Assembly: GCA_036245805.1 (NCBI GenBank)
Contig: BTRK01000001.1
Coordinates: 35,970,758 to 36,034,757, forward strand
Length of the DNA stretch: 64,000 bases
Reading direction: 5' to 3'
DNA from: Pristionchus mayeri
Taxonomy: Eukaryota > Nematoda > Chromadorea > Rhabditida > Neodiplogasteridae
Part shown: positions 21,212 to 32,279 of the stretch, one piece after another
Numbering within the stretch: the first letter of the stretch is position 1
Layout: each line of letters opens with the position of its first letter
Position numbers and translations under genes: made by a program
The notes under the pieces: model-generated
What the model was told of the DNA's origin: nothing
The model's input: only the letters and a program-made list of their open reading frames with translations
Databases searched by the model: none

Positions 21212-23239
21212 ATGACGGGTGCACTCAACATCTCCCACCTCCCAGATGATATCATCAGAATGGTCATCCCACTCACGAAAGCCTCGTTCACGCCCATTCG
21301 ACTAGTGAGTGTAATTTATAGAAGTAGCTGCGGTTAAAGGCGACTGTGGTATTCACAACATGCAATGGTAAATTCGTAGGGTACGATCTTTGTAAATGTC
21401 CAGTATAATAGCGAGTTCTCTCGTGGGTTCTCATATCTCTTTCTCTCTCTCCTCCAGTTTCTAATTTTTCAGATCTCTTCCACATGGAATCTCCTCACCA
21501 ACGAGCACTTCCGCACGCTGAGAAAGACGGTAGTTCTGAAGATAGTGAACATTTCTAAGAAGAGAACACAATGAGGTGAACCGAGAAATCAGACCACTGC
21601 TCGATAGACGATGTCTAAAACAATGTACAGGCCGGCTTTGTTAGATCGATTCGATATAACAAAGCCGGCACGATGTCATAGTTCTCATCCAACCTCGTGC
21701 CTCTGTACACTGAGGTAGCGTTACAAAGAGCGAGCCTTCGTCATGCCTCCCCAAAAGTAGAAGGAGATGTGCACCAATCATTTTTTTAGATACCATGCCA
21801 GTATTTTGCCAATATGAATGTCCTTGATAGTTCTAGTTGCATGTTGAGAGTGCGATGTCAGCTCGACGATCGGATCTCGTTCTATTCGGGTGCCCTCTTC
21901 GGCCACTGGAGAGGCGCGACAGTAGATAAGCTGCTCAGCATGAAGGTCAGAATTATTGTCGCCGTCTCTTTTTTTGTACATAAAATATCTCACTAGTCGC
22001 TGCGGCGTTCTGTAAGAGTTATGCACCCTAAAAATATTTTTTAGAAAATGTAATGAATATTGCAGGAGGTATGCTCAGAAGCCCTGCCCTTGCCTGCTTA
22101 CGATTACAATATTGTCCTCTGCGGTCTTTCATTATTTCTTCTCAGTGTTCTGATTCCGGTCGCAATTCAGGTCGGTGTAGAGGAGAAATTTTAGATCAAC
22201 AATCCTTTCGGAAGCGAAAAAAGTTCGGCAACGAACCTAAACGAGTTTTCCTGATTCCTGATACGCTAATTTTTAGTTTTAGACATAATAAGCTTTCTCA
22301 GTATGCATAATACATATTTGGGCTTCTTTCTATCGAAGGTCAGTTCAAAAATCTCTAATTTATTTCAGACATCGAAGCTCCGCCAGTTTCCGTACTCGAT
22401 CGCATTCATTTGCTTCGTTATTCTCGCCGCTCTGACCTGGTTTTACCATGATAGGTACGGGTTCTTTTTCAGAATTAGCTCGACTGGTAACGTAGATCTT
22501 GGTCTAAACAAAGACTCCACTTTCAGCTTTTCCAAGATAAGGGCGTCGGCCTCAGTGTTGGGCAAGCTATTCGCGAGCGTTGCCAGAGTAAAGGTAAATC
22601 GTTCCCTTTACCATCTAGTCATTATCAGTTTCCCATCATCATCAGTTATATTTTTATTTTTATCAGTGACATTTATCAGGTTCTCTGTCGCACGATACAG
22701 TATTATTAAGGTCCTCACTCTAGAACGGGGCACAGGCGAGACGATTAGCATGGTCAAATCGTCGCTAGGTGATGTGAAAATCGGAACCCTCGAGATCGTC
22801 GGAAAACATGAGTGCATTGATTACATGTGAGTTATTGGTCACTGGGAAACTGAGAAACTTTAAAGCTCCGGATGTTTTCTTATTTGTATCACACTTGGGG
22901 TAATCGGGCTTTTTTGTTATTCGAATTGATGGCAGGGTATAAAAATACATAATTTTAGCGGACTCATCTCGTACCTCCGTGACAAATGCGATATCGGAAG
23001 AGTCAGTGCTGGAAACTGCCAAATGTGCAACTATGGTGAGTGTATTCTAGAGTAGAAGGAACGATTTCCATAAGTCTCACTCGTAACTAAACAGGGCGAG
23101 GAATTGTTTGGAATGAGAGATCAAATTTTGGAAATTAGGAACTTACAGTTCTCAACAATTCATATTATTGTGTCAACTTTATTTGAAACCATTAATAAAA
23201 TAAACACTCTTTGCAGACCGACCGAAGAAAGGATATTGA
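21212..23239 (+). CDS. F-box protein with two membrane segments, gene B, left arm (284 aa)
   Basis: Exons: 21212-21304, 21473-21544, 21802-21945, 22066-22170, 22369-22593, 22711-22826, 22959-23035, 23217-23239; 855 nt with consistent phases. The start MTGALNISHLPDDIIRMVIPL is an F-box-like helix. In the middle are two strongly hydrophobic stretches, NIVLCGLSLFLLSVLIPVAI and SIAFICFVILAALTWF, separated by a short basic turn: a predicted membrane hairpin. The C-terminal part (FSFSKIRASASVLGKLF, SLGDVKIGTLEIVG) resembles the repeat-like region of nematode F-box proteins, and the last exon ends CQMCNYGDRPKKGY. This suggests a membrane-anchored SCF adaptor, by inference only. Exon 2 could extend beyond 21544, but a stop follows. 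Gene C at 42605-44531 has the same layout. The mirror copy is 36816-38843. Confidence 0.72.
21617..21705. mobile_element. hairpin MITE related to the GAGAACTATGAC type
   Basis: GCCGGCTTTGTTAGATCGATTC and GATATAACAAAGCCGGC form a hairpin followed by GATGTCATAGTTCTCATCC. It lies between the second and third exons of F-box gene B. Boundaries approximate; mirrored at 38350-38440. Confidence 0.55.
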
Positions 23240-23687
23240 ATTCAAGACTATGGCATACCTCAAATGAATTTGCAATTTGTTGTTTTCATTTTCTATAGCG
23301 CTAATCACTATCTTCATAATACCTTTACAATGCATCGTTATGCGCTACATCCTAATCTCTTACAATATTCTAAACAACGAATTAAAGATGCTTTTTTCGA
23401 CCTTTATATGATTCGAATAAATATGTGTGCATTGTTTGCGTTCGTGTATTATGTGTGCGGCAATATTAATCGATAACATTAGACTAAATTCACTTTTCTC
23501 ACGAATTTCAAGTATTCACGAATTTCAGCTACTCTGCGAATATTTTTTAACTTCGAAGTACTCGGCAACAATGGGAATACTGGAAAATAATAAGTGTATA
23601 GAACGCAAAACCAATAAATTCCATTCTTATAATGTATTACAAGGATTTGGTTCAAAAGAGAAAGATCTCCAGACGCTTTGACAATAT

Positions 23688-26600
23688 TCAATTAACTTGA
23701 GCATTATAATGCAAGATGGCAAATTTGAGCACTCTTCGCGGATTCCGAATTTGAGAGGATCTGCGGACTTTCTGCGAAGGTCGACGCTTGAGTAATTCCA
23801 GCCGTTCCTCTCTCTGCGAAAGGCAGCTTATTTAAATACACACTTAACTGCACACTTCTAGGTTTGGAAATTTTTTTTGGATCTGGTGATTTAAATACAA
23901 ATGCCAGAATGGATTCCTCGACATACCGTCATTCCAACGAATTCTTCAGCAGTAATCGGAATCTGCAGGTCTGAACAGCATGTTACGATTCGATCGATCA
24001 ACTCTTGCACGGTCTGAAATTGTGATTCGAATGAATTGTACGCTTAGTCATTATTAAGTCATCATCTAAATTTCCATACAAAATATTTTTAAAAAAAACC
24101 TTTTTGAAAATACAAATAAATAATGCCGAATCTCACGCAACAATCAGCCCGCTTCATTTTCGGTTTGCGAACTGGCGGGTGGGTCAGCGGCTTCTTCTAT
24201 AAATGTGCATATTGATAGATCGCGACGATATGTTGAGTCTAGAGTATAAAGCAAATACCTTTCACAGAAAAAAATATTAAATAAAAATAAAATTTAAATA
24301 ATTTTGAGATAATGCACCGGATATGTCCACTCGTCATCGTCATTATCCGTATCTTCGCCCGATTCAGCTTATAAATTTAAATATTGATACATATATTTTT
24401 TATCGAATTACCATCCTCGGAATAGAGCCCAGTCACACCAATATCACTTCTTGCATTTTCCTGAAATTTTGTTGACTTGAATGAGTTGATGTTAAGTCGA
24501 TGTCAAACTAGTAAAAAAAAGAACTAAAACTAATTTTGTTGCGAAATAAATTCAAATGTTTAGTTGTGCACCTTGCTTCTCTTTCTGCAGGAAACTTTCG
24601 AATCCTCAGGCAGAGATTCCTGAAAATAATCAAGATTTCCTTTCGGGCAGCAATAGTGGTGGAGAAAAAGTAGAATATTGTATTTTATTATTATTATTAT
24701 TATTAATATTATTATTATTATTATTATTTTACCTCTCTCTCAACCGCTGCTTGTTGTTCAGCTCTAACGATGCTCCGTTCAGTAGCACTTTTCTGTATTT
24801 GCTGAAAATCCATGAATATCAATGATTAAAATAAATACTTTTATAAGGAAGCGTCAGTTTTACGAAATAAATGTATTGTCAAACAGAAAATGAAAATGAA
24901 ACAACTCGTTGACTTACGTTGAACCAGCACGTCCAGCTGTCGATTTCTTTGATGCGATCTTGAATTTCCGCGTCTTTCTGCACATACTCTGATTCAGTCC
25001 AGACAGTAGTGATTAGGTAGATAATTAAAACAATGCATAGCATATCACAGAAAGTACTGCTATACCAAGCACTAAGTACTGAAGAGGAGAGAAAGACACC
25101 TTATTGAGATGAAACAACAGCTCCTCTTCCCTACTGGCCGCTGCAGTTTTCTAAAAGGAAGGCAAATTGAGAAAAACGATAAAAAAACGTACGGTATATT
25201 CCATTTCGACTGAAATCTGATAGGTTTCAGCCTTCGCTATTGCAATCTGAAATGCATTTTTTAACAGTAGTACACAACGGTATATTTATTTTCTGATCTC
25301 GAAATGAATACAATATATTTGTTCCTCCTTTCAAAAGTCTCACATCATCTTCCAGTTCCTTTATTTTCTTCTCTGACATTAGCTCCTTCTGAAAATATTT
25401 TAAAATATTTTTATTCATGACGTTATTACTAAAGTGCTAACCATCTCTTTGATTTCCTTCTCAAGTATGTCAGACTTCTCTTCAAGTTCATGCTTCTAAA
25501 ATGAGAATCAATCAATTTTTTTCAAAAAAAGAGCAGGTTCCTATAGAACTCTCCTTATGATTCCTATAGAACTCACAGCAATTCGCAGTTCAGCGAGGTT
25601 TTTATCTGCCTTTGCCAGTTGATCCTTCCGCTCTTGATCTTTCTTTTCCAGACTCTTCAATTCCTCTTTGAGAGCGTAATATTTCCCCTCGAAGAAGTCC
25701 AGATTATCTTCCAATTTCGCGTTCTGGTAGTGAATTATTTGTGGTGTAAATCGGTAAAACTACAAAAAAACTTGTTTTTTCCTTGGCTATGCTTGAGGAT
25801 TTAGAGGTGAAGACATGATTAACGGTCAACGATAGATTAACGATTAACTCTGTCGTAGATCTTGTCGTATCTCTTCTCTTCATTTTCAAATTTGCTCAGC
25901 CAGTAGGCCACATCATCCTCTGCTGTCTTTGCCTGAAATTGTCCCCAATTTTCTCTCAATACCTACACTATAATAACTGGACAACAATAATGCTTAATTG
26001 GACACCATGGAATAGGATGCGACCCCATGCCCCTGGACGCCCACAAATCAGATGGTGGGACGAATTTGTCAAAGTATGTGGAGTGGCATATGCTAATAAG
26101 TGCCGAAGAGACCCCGACCAATGGAAACGCCGTTCCTTTGAACAGGTTAATAACCTGGTGCTTGAATAAATATTGAATATTAACCTACTTTCTAGATGGA
26201 GAAATTATAAGTACTGCATATACAATAGTGGCAGATGCTAGATAGTAATAATAAAATCCAGCCCACTCGTAATTTAGAAGCCTCCAACTCTTTTTCAGCA
26301 TTCCTCTTCCCGTCCTCCAAACTTCGTTTCTGGAAAAGATGAATATGTGACTCGAAATGTTGCATCCGAACAAGAATTATGTACTGTGGCAAATGTACTC
26401 TTCTCCACTTTGCTAAAATATCCTCTCCACCTTTTCACTTTTTTAAAACACTCGCAAGAGCGGCGAGAAAACGTGCAAATATGAGAGCGTACGACGATTG
26501 CTCCAAACTGTGCTTCTCTACCTCTGCGTGTATTTTGATGTGGCGTTGTTCCAAGTCGCTGTACATACTCTTCCAGTACGACGAGGCTGCATTTGCTAGC

Positions 26601-27807
26601 TCCTCCTGAGTTGAAGCATGACATACATACGAATATGTTCTCAGCGAACGAAATGAAAATTCGGCACTTCTTCGTTATTTGACAAACACCCCTCCCCCTA
26701 TAATTTCTCATTCCCTCCCCAACGCAAAAGGTCTGGGATATATACCTAGAAATGAGTGGGGGAAGGGAAGGAAGGGGGGGGGGGGGAGTGGGTGGGCCAA
26801 ATATCGAACAAGTGCCGAAAATTCCTTCATTACAATCACCTGTTTTTGCAGCTTGCGCACGAGCGAGCTCACTTGCTCGGCGTTGCTGCGGATCAGCCGC
26901 TGCGCCTTGAAGATGTTCTCGCTCTCTCCATATCATACACTGTCTCGCTCGCTCTGATGGGCGAGAGAGTGTGCGGTTTGGAGAGATTCAGACCATTCCT
27001 CGAAGAACGATTCGAATCGCGTTTTTTTCGTAAGGCACAAGTAAAGGAAGAGATTCTATCGGTGTGTGGGCCACAACCGTTCACTCGTTTATCCATAGAG
27101 TGATATCACAGAGACGGGAGAGAGTAACAGGGAGAGATAGGGATATATCGGCTCTCGCCGATACAGAGGTAAATCCCGTTTTCGAGAGCGGTCTAGCTGA
27201 AGATCTATGCTAGGCCAGTAGTATCATACTCATAGCCAAATTCGCTCCGAGTCTCTCGTCAGAGAGCGCGCGAATTCAGAATTGTTCTCAATTTTACACT
27301 GCACACTCTCTCTCCCAATGTATTATCGTTACTTTGCCAATCACATAGATTCCAAGAGCTATGTTAACACCTCGTCCTCTTCTGGTGGTTGTCCCCCGAA
27401 TGCGTTGTCCATCATTTCGTTCCTGTCTGCGCTCCCTCGCCTTTCAAAAGCGTCACCATGCAAAATAATTGTTTTTGTTTATTTTATCTAATTAAAATTA
27501 GTTACAACCATACGTGCTCATTTATTGGCTGTTCTCCGAATGCGTTATCATCGATACTCTCAATTTCCACCTAAAATTGTCAGCAGATTAGAAAAATAGT
27601 TCCGAATGCACGTATGCGTGTAGACGATTTTCGTTCATATTTTGATTTTATGTATTATCGATTTTTCGCACTCATGCTGACCCGGTGTTCGAACGTTAAC
27701 ACCCCATCCAAAATCAGAACTAACCTTGAAATCTTGTCTACAGTCCATGATAACTTTGTGACAAACTCCTTTAAACGATGCGGGAGAGATGCTAGTCTGA
27801 TAATTGT
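23688..27807 (-). CDS. long coiled-coil protein gene, left arm
   Basis: About 17 small exons on the minus strand encode a protein dominated by charged heptad-like helices: LIRSNAEQVSSLVRKLQKQ, KRSLEDGKRNAEKELEASKLR, then LKEELKSLEKKDQERKD, KKIKELEDDVRL and QQAAVERE. A Lys/Glu-rich tail (SGEDTDNDDDEWTYP; EERLELLKRRPSQKVRR) ends at the TGA at 23688-23690. Toward the 5' end two exons carry the same motif, DNAFGEQP and DNAFGGQP, an apparent exon duplication. No catalytic motif or membrane segment was seen; a structural or scaffold role is inferred. The true first exon is unclear: it may lie across the palindrome centre (see the exons at 29065 and 30876). One exon, about 23912-24013, has a normal ATTTCAG acceptor here (TVQELIDRIVTCC) that the right-arm copy has lost. 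One intron holds an RT fragment. Confidence 0.6.
25939..26169 (+). mobile_element. LINE fragment (RT C-terminal tail), left arm
   Basis: A short frame with APGRPQIRWWDEF...RRDPDQWKRRS, the G-R-P-x-x-R-W-x-D and D-x-x-x-W-K pattern found at the C-terminus of RTE-type retrotransposon polyproteins. It starts without a 5' domain and sits in an intron of the coiled-coil gene, antisense to it. A 5'-truncated insertion of this kind is usual for LINEs. It is followed by AATAAATATTGAATATTAACCT, which is duplicated in the right arm only. Confidence 0.65.
26658..26822. mobile_element. MITE with CACTTCTTCG...ATTTGG ends, left arm
   Basis: GGCACTTCTTCGTTATTTGAC at the left and GGGCCAAATATCGAACAAGTGCC at the right, in inverted orientation, around a C-rich and a G-rich run. 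In an intron of the coiled-coil gene; mirrored at 33267-33425, with different homopolymer lengths. Confidence 0.75.
26914..26993. mobile_element. MITE with CTCTCTCCATATCATACAC, abutting an exon
   Basis: TCGCTCTCTCCATATCATACAC...GAGAGAGTGTGCGGTTTGGAGAGA, similar to 44575-44655. In the minus sense it ends GAGAGAGCGAG directly before the exon NIFKAQRLIRS of the coiled-coil gene, so its last AG appears to be the acceptor. Mirrored at 33094-33173. Confidence 0.6.
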
Positions 27808-29064
27808 AGACTGATAATTGCACGATAGATCGGATATCCTGACTTAGAGAGGAAGCTAGGAGTAACTGCAGTGGATTAAGGCACTCAGAGAAGGGAAAGC
27901 GAAAAGCGAACTCTCCTTCCTTTCTTCCCCTCGCTCATTCCATCAAATGAGATGCAATTGACGTCGTCTTGACAATGTCTTCCAGAGAGTAGGATGAGAC
28001 CAAGCAACCTGGCCTACAGAGAAAGGGAAAGGGGGAAGGAAGAGATCCAACATATTTTTCATCGGGTATGTTTAATAATAAGTATTGATAATCACACCAC
28101 GTATGTTGTACACCGAATCAGTTCCTTTTTGAAATATTCAGTAAAGATTTGTCGAATTTCAAAAAGTGAACAGTTTTTAAAATTAAATAAATACAAAAAA
28201 GTCAAGTGTATTTATAAAAATGTTGTCGCTTTCGTAATGTAACTGTAACTACGAGCGAAGAAAAAAAGGCAAGGGAACAATTACAGCACGTTTTCGATTC
28301 TTGCCATCCCCACCTCTCATTTTCCATCCTCGCCCATCATTCAGGTGTTGGCGGCCGAAAACCACGGAGGAATACTTTAAAAAATGAGTGGACTAGATGA
28401 GGGAGGGGGTTGCCAGAAATCGAAGAAGTGCCAAAATTTCATTGTACTCGGAAACCGTACAAATGATACAAGCGATTGAGCAGAGATCTACAGGTGATCC
28501 GAAGTACGTGATTTCGAATCTCCCAGTCTCTTCTATGGTTTTTCTATGTTTTTGCGCTACTCTACCATTCATAGAGATTTATATTTAGCAGATTTACCAC
28601 CTCTAAAAATTGCAAGTCAATCGGATTTTTAGTTTTTGAGTTACAAAGGAAAATCGAAAACGAAGCAATTTCTGCATTGTAGTGATGGCTAAAATTGCAG
28701 CCAAGAAGAGTAAGGAATAAAATATTAACAAATTTTGATACTATTATGTTATGGTAAGCAACAAATTCCTGAGTGTCAAAAATACATGAAAATTGTGATG
28801 CACTAAAGTTAATTCAGAAACCCGCGATAATTGTGTGTTCAGATCATACATCATTCGACATCCTGCTGTTCATCTCTCCATTGCTTCAAACCAAGTCGAT
28901 AGTCAATACTCAGATCGAAATAGATCAATAAATCACTAATCATATTATCCCCCACTGGCAATTCCATTTTAACCTCCCTCTCCTCCTCCTCTTCTCCATT
29001 CATTCCCTCATCTTTCGCCTCTTGCGTGCGGTCTCCTCTCTCTCGTTCTCCCCCGTTTCTTCCA

Positions 29065-29211
29065 ATGGACTTCCTTAGACAAAGCACGCAGGTACGAGTA
29101 CATTATGCCCACAGTATGCCGCGCTTACACTACTGTTCTTCCTCACTAATACATATTTTCAAGAAACTGTACGAGTTCGCCTCGCAGCTCGCCAAGTTCA
29201 TCTTCGCCGAG
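29065..29211 (+). CDS. two short 5'-type exons pointing to the palindrome centre, left arm
   Basis: Exon 29065-29091 (MDFLRQSTQ, donor GTACGA) and exon 29164-29211 (KLYEFASQLAKFIFAE, donor GTTTGA) read in one frame and end in phase 0. No further exon follows in the same arm; the next sequence is the palindrome centre. Crossing the centre, the right arm offers the plus-strand coiled-coil exons starting NIFKAQRLIRS (33172) in phase 0, and the two halves would form one continuous amphipathic helix. They are therefore either the real 5' exons of the coiled-coil gene, separated by the rearrangement, or the start of an unrelated truncated gene. Confidence 0.45.
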
Positions 29212-29534
29212 GTTTGACATTCGTTTCTTTCCACTTTTCCTACACGTAATTTATTAACTGGTTTCCGCCCTTTCCGATCAACTAGGCTAGTACAGAATTT
29301 GAAAAAAATTAGACAGCGAGCAAGATGGGCCCATCCAACCGATCGAGTCGAGCAGGAAAAGGGAAGAGTGAAACAAACACAAATCTCTCCCCGGACAAAG
29401 GCAATAGGGAAATGAGGGGAGAGGAAAAGGGCGAGTGTCCGCAGAGATGAGAGATCAAATGAGAAATATGCAAGTCTGAAACATATATATCGATGAAGTC
29501 CGTGGCTTATTGTCCATGGTTTTCGAATTTTTTG

Positions 29535-30555
29535 AACGGCTCATCCAAACCCCAAATATGTATAGTGATTCTGAAAGATCTCGACGAGATAAGCATTTTT
29601 ACTGTTGGAAGTGAAATGATAGCTCATCTGTGAAAAAAGTTATGAGCCTTTGAAATTAAAAATTTGTCTATAAATTCCCGCCCTGAAAAATTTCCCGGGA
29701 GAGGGAGTTTTTTAATTGTGCGCATTCGATTCAGCATGTAAAAGTACCCTAGGGTCAAATTTTCAGTTCCAAAAGCGTGAACCAATTAGGTCATTGGGGT
29801 CGCCAAAGTGTGCCGAAATGCATATTTTCGCCATTAGGGAAGTCCCAATTTTTTTGAAATGTCGACCACTGATCTCGTAATTATTCACAAAACTTAAATA
29901 AGCTCTGAAATGAAAAGAATAACTCATTCCGAGTACCTTTAAGCACCGGTTACCTGATTTTTTTGACATTTTTGGAGGTTGCAAATTTTACGGCGGTTTC
30001 CGTTCTCAGATCGGCTTCCCTGTCTTGGAAACTTGAGCAAACCTCGATAACAAGTGGTACCAGGACTAAGTGGTAGTAGGTGAGCACCCACTGGTACCAG
30101 GTAGGTACCACGTGGTATGAGAAAGGCACCAAGTGGTACCATGTCAGTACCAAGAAGCATCAGGTCAGTTGTAAGTGGTCCCATGTCAGTTCCAAGTGGT
30201 TCCAGGTAGGCACCGTGGTACCAGGCAAGCACCAAGTGCTACCAGGCTAGCACCAAGTGCTTCCAGGTCAGTATCATGTAGTCACATGTAAATAACAACT
30301 TCACAAAACCCGGTCTGTGACACGTGGTACCACTCCGTAGCATGTGTACATGCTGAATCGAATGCGCACAATTAAAAAACTCCCTCTCCCGGGAAATTTT
30401 TCAGGGCGGGAATTTATAGACAAATTTTTAATTTCAAAGGCTCATAACTTTTTTCACAGATGAGCTATCATTTCACTTCCAACAGTAAAAATGCTTATCT
30501 CGTCGAGATCTTTCAGAATCACTATACATATTTGGGGTTTGGATGAGCCGTTCAA
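29535..30555. repeat. foldback element at the palindrome centre
   Basis: The stretch 29535-29741 and its inverted partner 30346-30555 contain the block GATCTCGACGAGATAAGC...CAGATGAGCTA found in the arms of the foldback at 5322-7118. The large palindrome is therefore centred on a foldback of that family. The outer limits cannot be told, because the symmetry continues into the palindrome arms. The spacer 29742-30345 is unique except for a minisatellite. Confidence 0.75.
30045..30290. repeat. about 20 bp minisatellite in the palindrome spacer
   Basis: Roughly a dozen degenerate units of the form AGCACCAAGTGGTACCAGGT, each with the small palindrome GGTACC or a variant. It lies only in the unique spacer at the centre and is not mirrored. 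Units vary by substitutions and by a few bases in length. Confidence 0.75.
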
Positions 30556-30875
30556 AAAATTCGAAAACCATGGACAATAAGCCACGGACTTCATCGATAT
30601 ATATGTTTCAGACTTGCATATTTCTCATTTGATCTCTCATCTCTGCGGACACTCGCCCTTTTCCTCTCCCCTCATTTCCCTATTGCCTTTGTCCGGGGAG
30701 AGATTTGTGTTTGTTTCACTCTTCCCTTTTCCTGCTCGACTCGATCGGTTGGATGGGCCCATCTTGCTCGCTGTCTAATTTTTTTCAAATTCTGTACTAG
30801 CCTAGTTGATCGGAAAGGGCGGAAACCAGTTAATAAATTACGTGTAGGAAAAGTGGAAAGAAACGAATGTCAAAC

Positions 30876-31022
30876 CTCGGCGAAGATGAACTTGGCGAGC
30901 TGCGAGGCGAACTCGTACAGTTTCTTGAAAATATGTATTAGTGAGGAAGAACAGTAGTGTAAGCGCGGCATACTGTGGGCATAATGTACTCGTACCTGCG
31001 TGCTTTGTCTAAGGAAGTCCAT
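30876..31022 (-). CDS. two short 5'-type exons pointing to the palindrome centre, right arm
   Basis: Mirror copy of 29065-29211 on the minus strand: MDFLRQSTQ (31022-30996) and KLYEFASQLAKFIFAE (30923-30876). It reads across the centre into the left arm, where the minus-strand coiled-coil exons follow. Confidence 0.45.
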
Positions 31023-32279
31023 TGGAAGAAACGGGGGAGAACGAGAGAGAGGAGACCGCACGCAAGAGGCGAAAGATGAGGGAATGAATGGAGAAGAGGA
31101 GGAGGAGAGGGAGGTTAAAATGGAATTGCCAGTGGGGGATAATATGATTAGTGATTTATTGATCTATTTCGATCTGAGTATTGACTATCGACTTGGTTTG
31201 AAGCAATGGAGAGATGAACAGCAGGATGTCGAATGATGTATGATCTGAACACACAATTATCGCGGGTTTCTGAATTAACTTTAGTGCATCACAATTTTCA
31301 TGTATTTTTGACACTCAGGAATTTGTTGCTTACCATAACATAATAGTATCAAAATTTGTTAATATTTTATTCCTTACTCTTCTTGGCTGCAATTTTAGCC
31401 ATCACTACAATGCAGAAATTGCTTCGTTTTCGATTTTCCTTTGTAACTCAAAAACTAAAAATCCGATTGACTTGCAATTTTTAGAGGTGGTAAATCTGCT
31501 AAATATAAATCTCTATGAATGGTAGAGTAGCGCAAAAACATAGAAAAACCATAGAAGAGACTGGGAGATTCGAAATCACGTACTTCGGATCACCTGTAGA
31601 TCTCTGCTCAATCGCTTGTATCATTTGTACGGTTTCCGAGTACAATGAAATTTTGGCACTTCTTCGATTTCTGGCAACCCCCTCCCTCATCTAGTCCACT
31701 CATTTTTTAAAGTATTCCTCCGTGGTTTTCGGCCGCCAACACCTGAATGATGGGCGAGGATGGAAAATGAGAGGTGGGGATGGCAAGAATCGAAAACGTG
31801 CTGTAATTGTTCCCTTGCCTTTTTTTCTTCGCTCGTAGTTACAGTTACATTACGAAAGCGACAACATTTTTATAAATACACTTGACTTTTTTGTATTTAT
31901 TTAATTTTAAAAACTGTTCACTTTTTGAAATTCGACAAATCTTTACTGAATATTTCAAAAAGGAACTGATTCGGTGTACAACATACGTGGTGTGATTATC
32001 AATACTTATTATTAAACATACCCGATGAAAAATATGTTGGATCTCTTCCTTCCCCCTTTCCCTTTCTCTGTAGGCCAGGTTGCTTGGTCTCATCCTACTC
32101 TCTGGAAGACATTGTCAAGACGACGTCAATTGCATCTCATTTGATGGAATGAGCGAGGGGAAGAAAGGAAGGAGAGTTCGCTTTTCGCTTTCCCTTCTCT
32201 GAGTGCCTTAATCCACTGCAGTTACTCCTAGCTTCCTCTCTAAGTCAGGATATCCGATCTATCGTGCAATTATCAGTCT

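Noticed and set aside
22455..22472. 18-nt intron GTACGG...TTTCAG in F-box gene B
   Set aside because: Too short to be spliced; the 18 bases are in frame and read as coding.
29939..30235. 98-codon minus ORF in the palindrome spacer
   Set aside because: Its repeated LGTDMVPLG-like protein is a translation of the minisatellite; no start context or splice support.
30045..30290. CRISPR-like array
   Set aside because: Units are contiguous and degenerate, with no spacers, in a eukaryotic genome.
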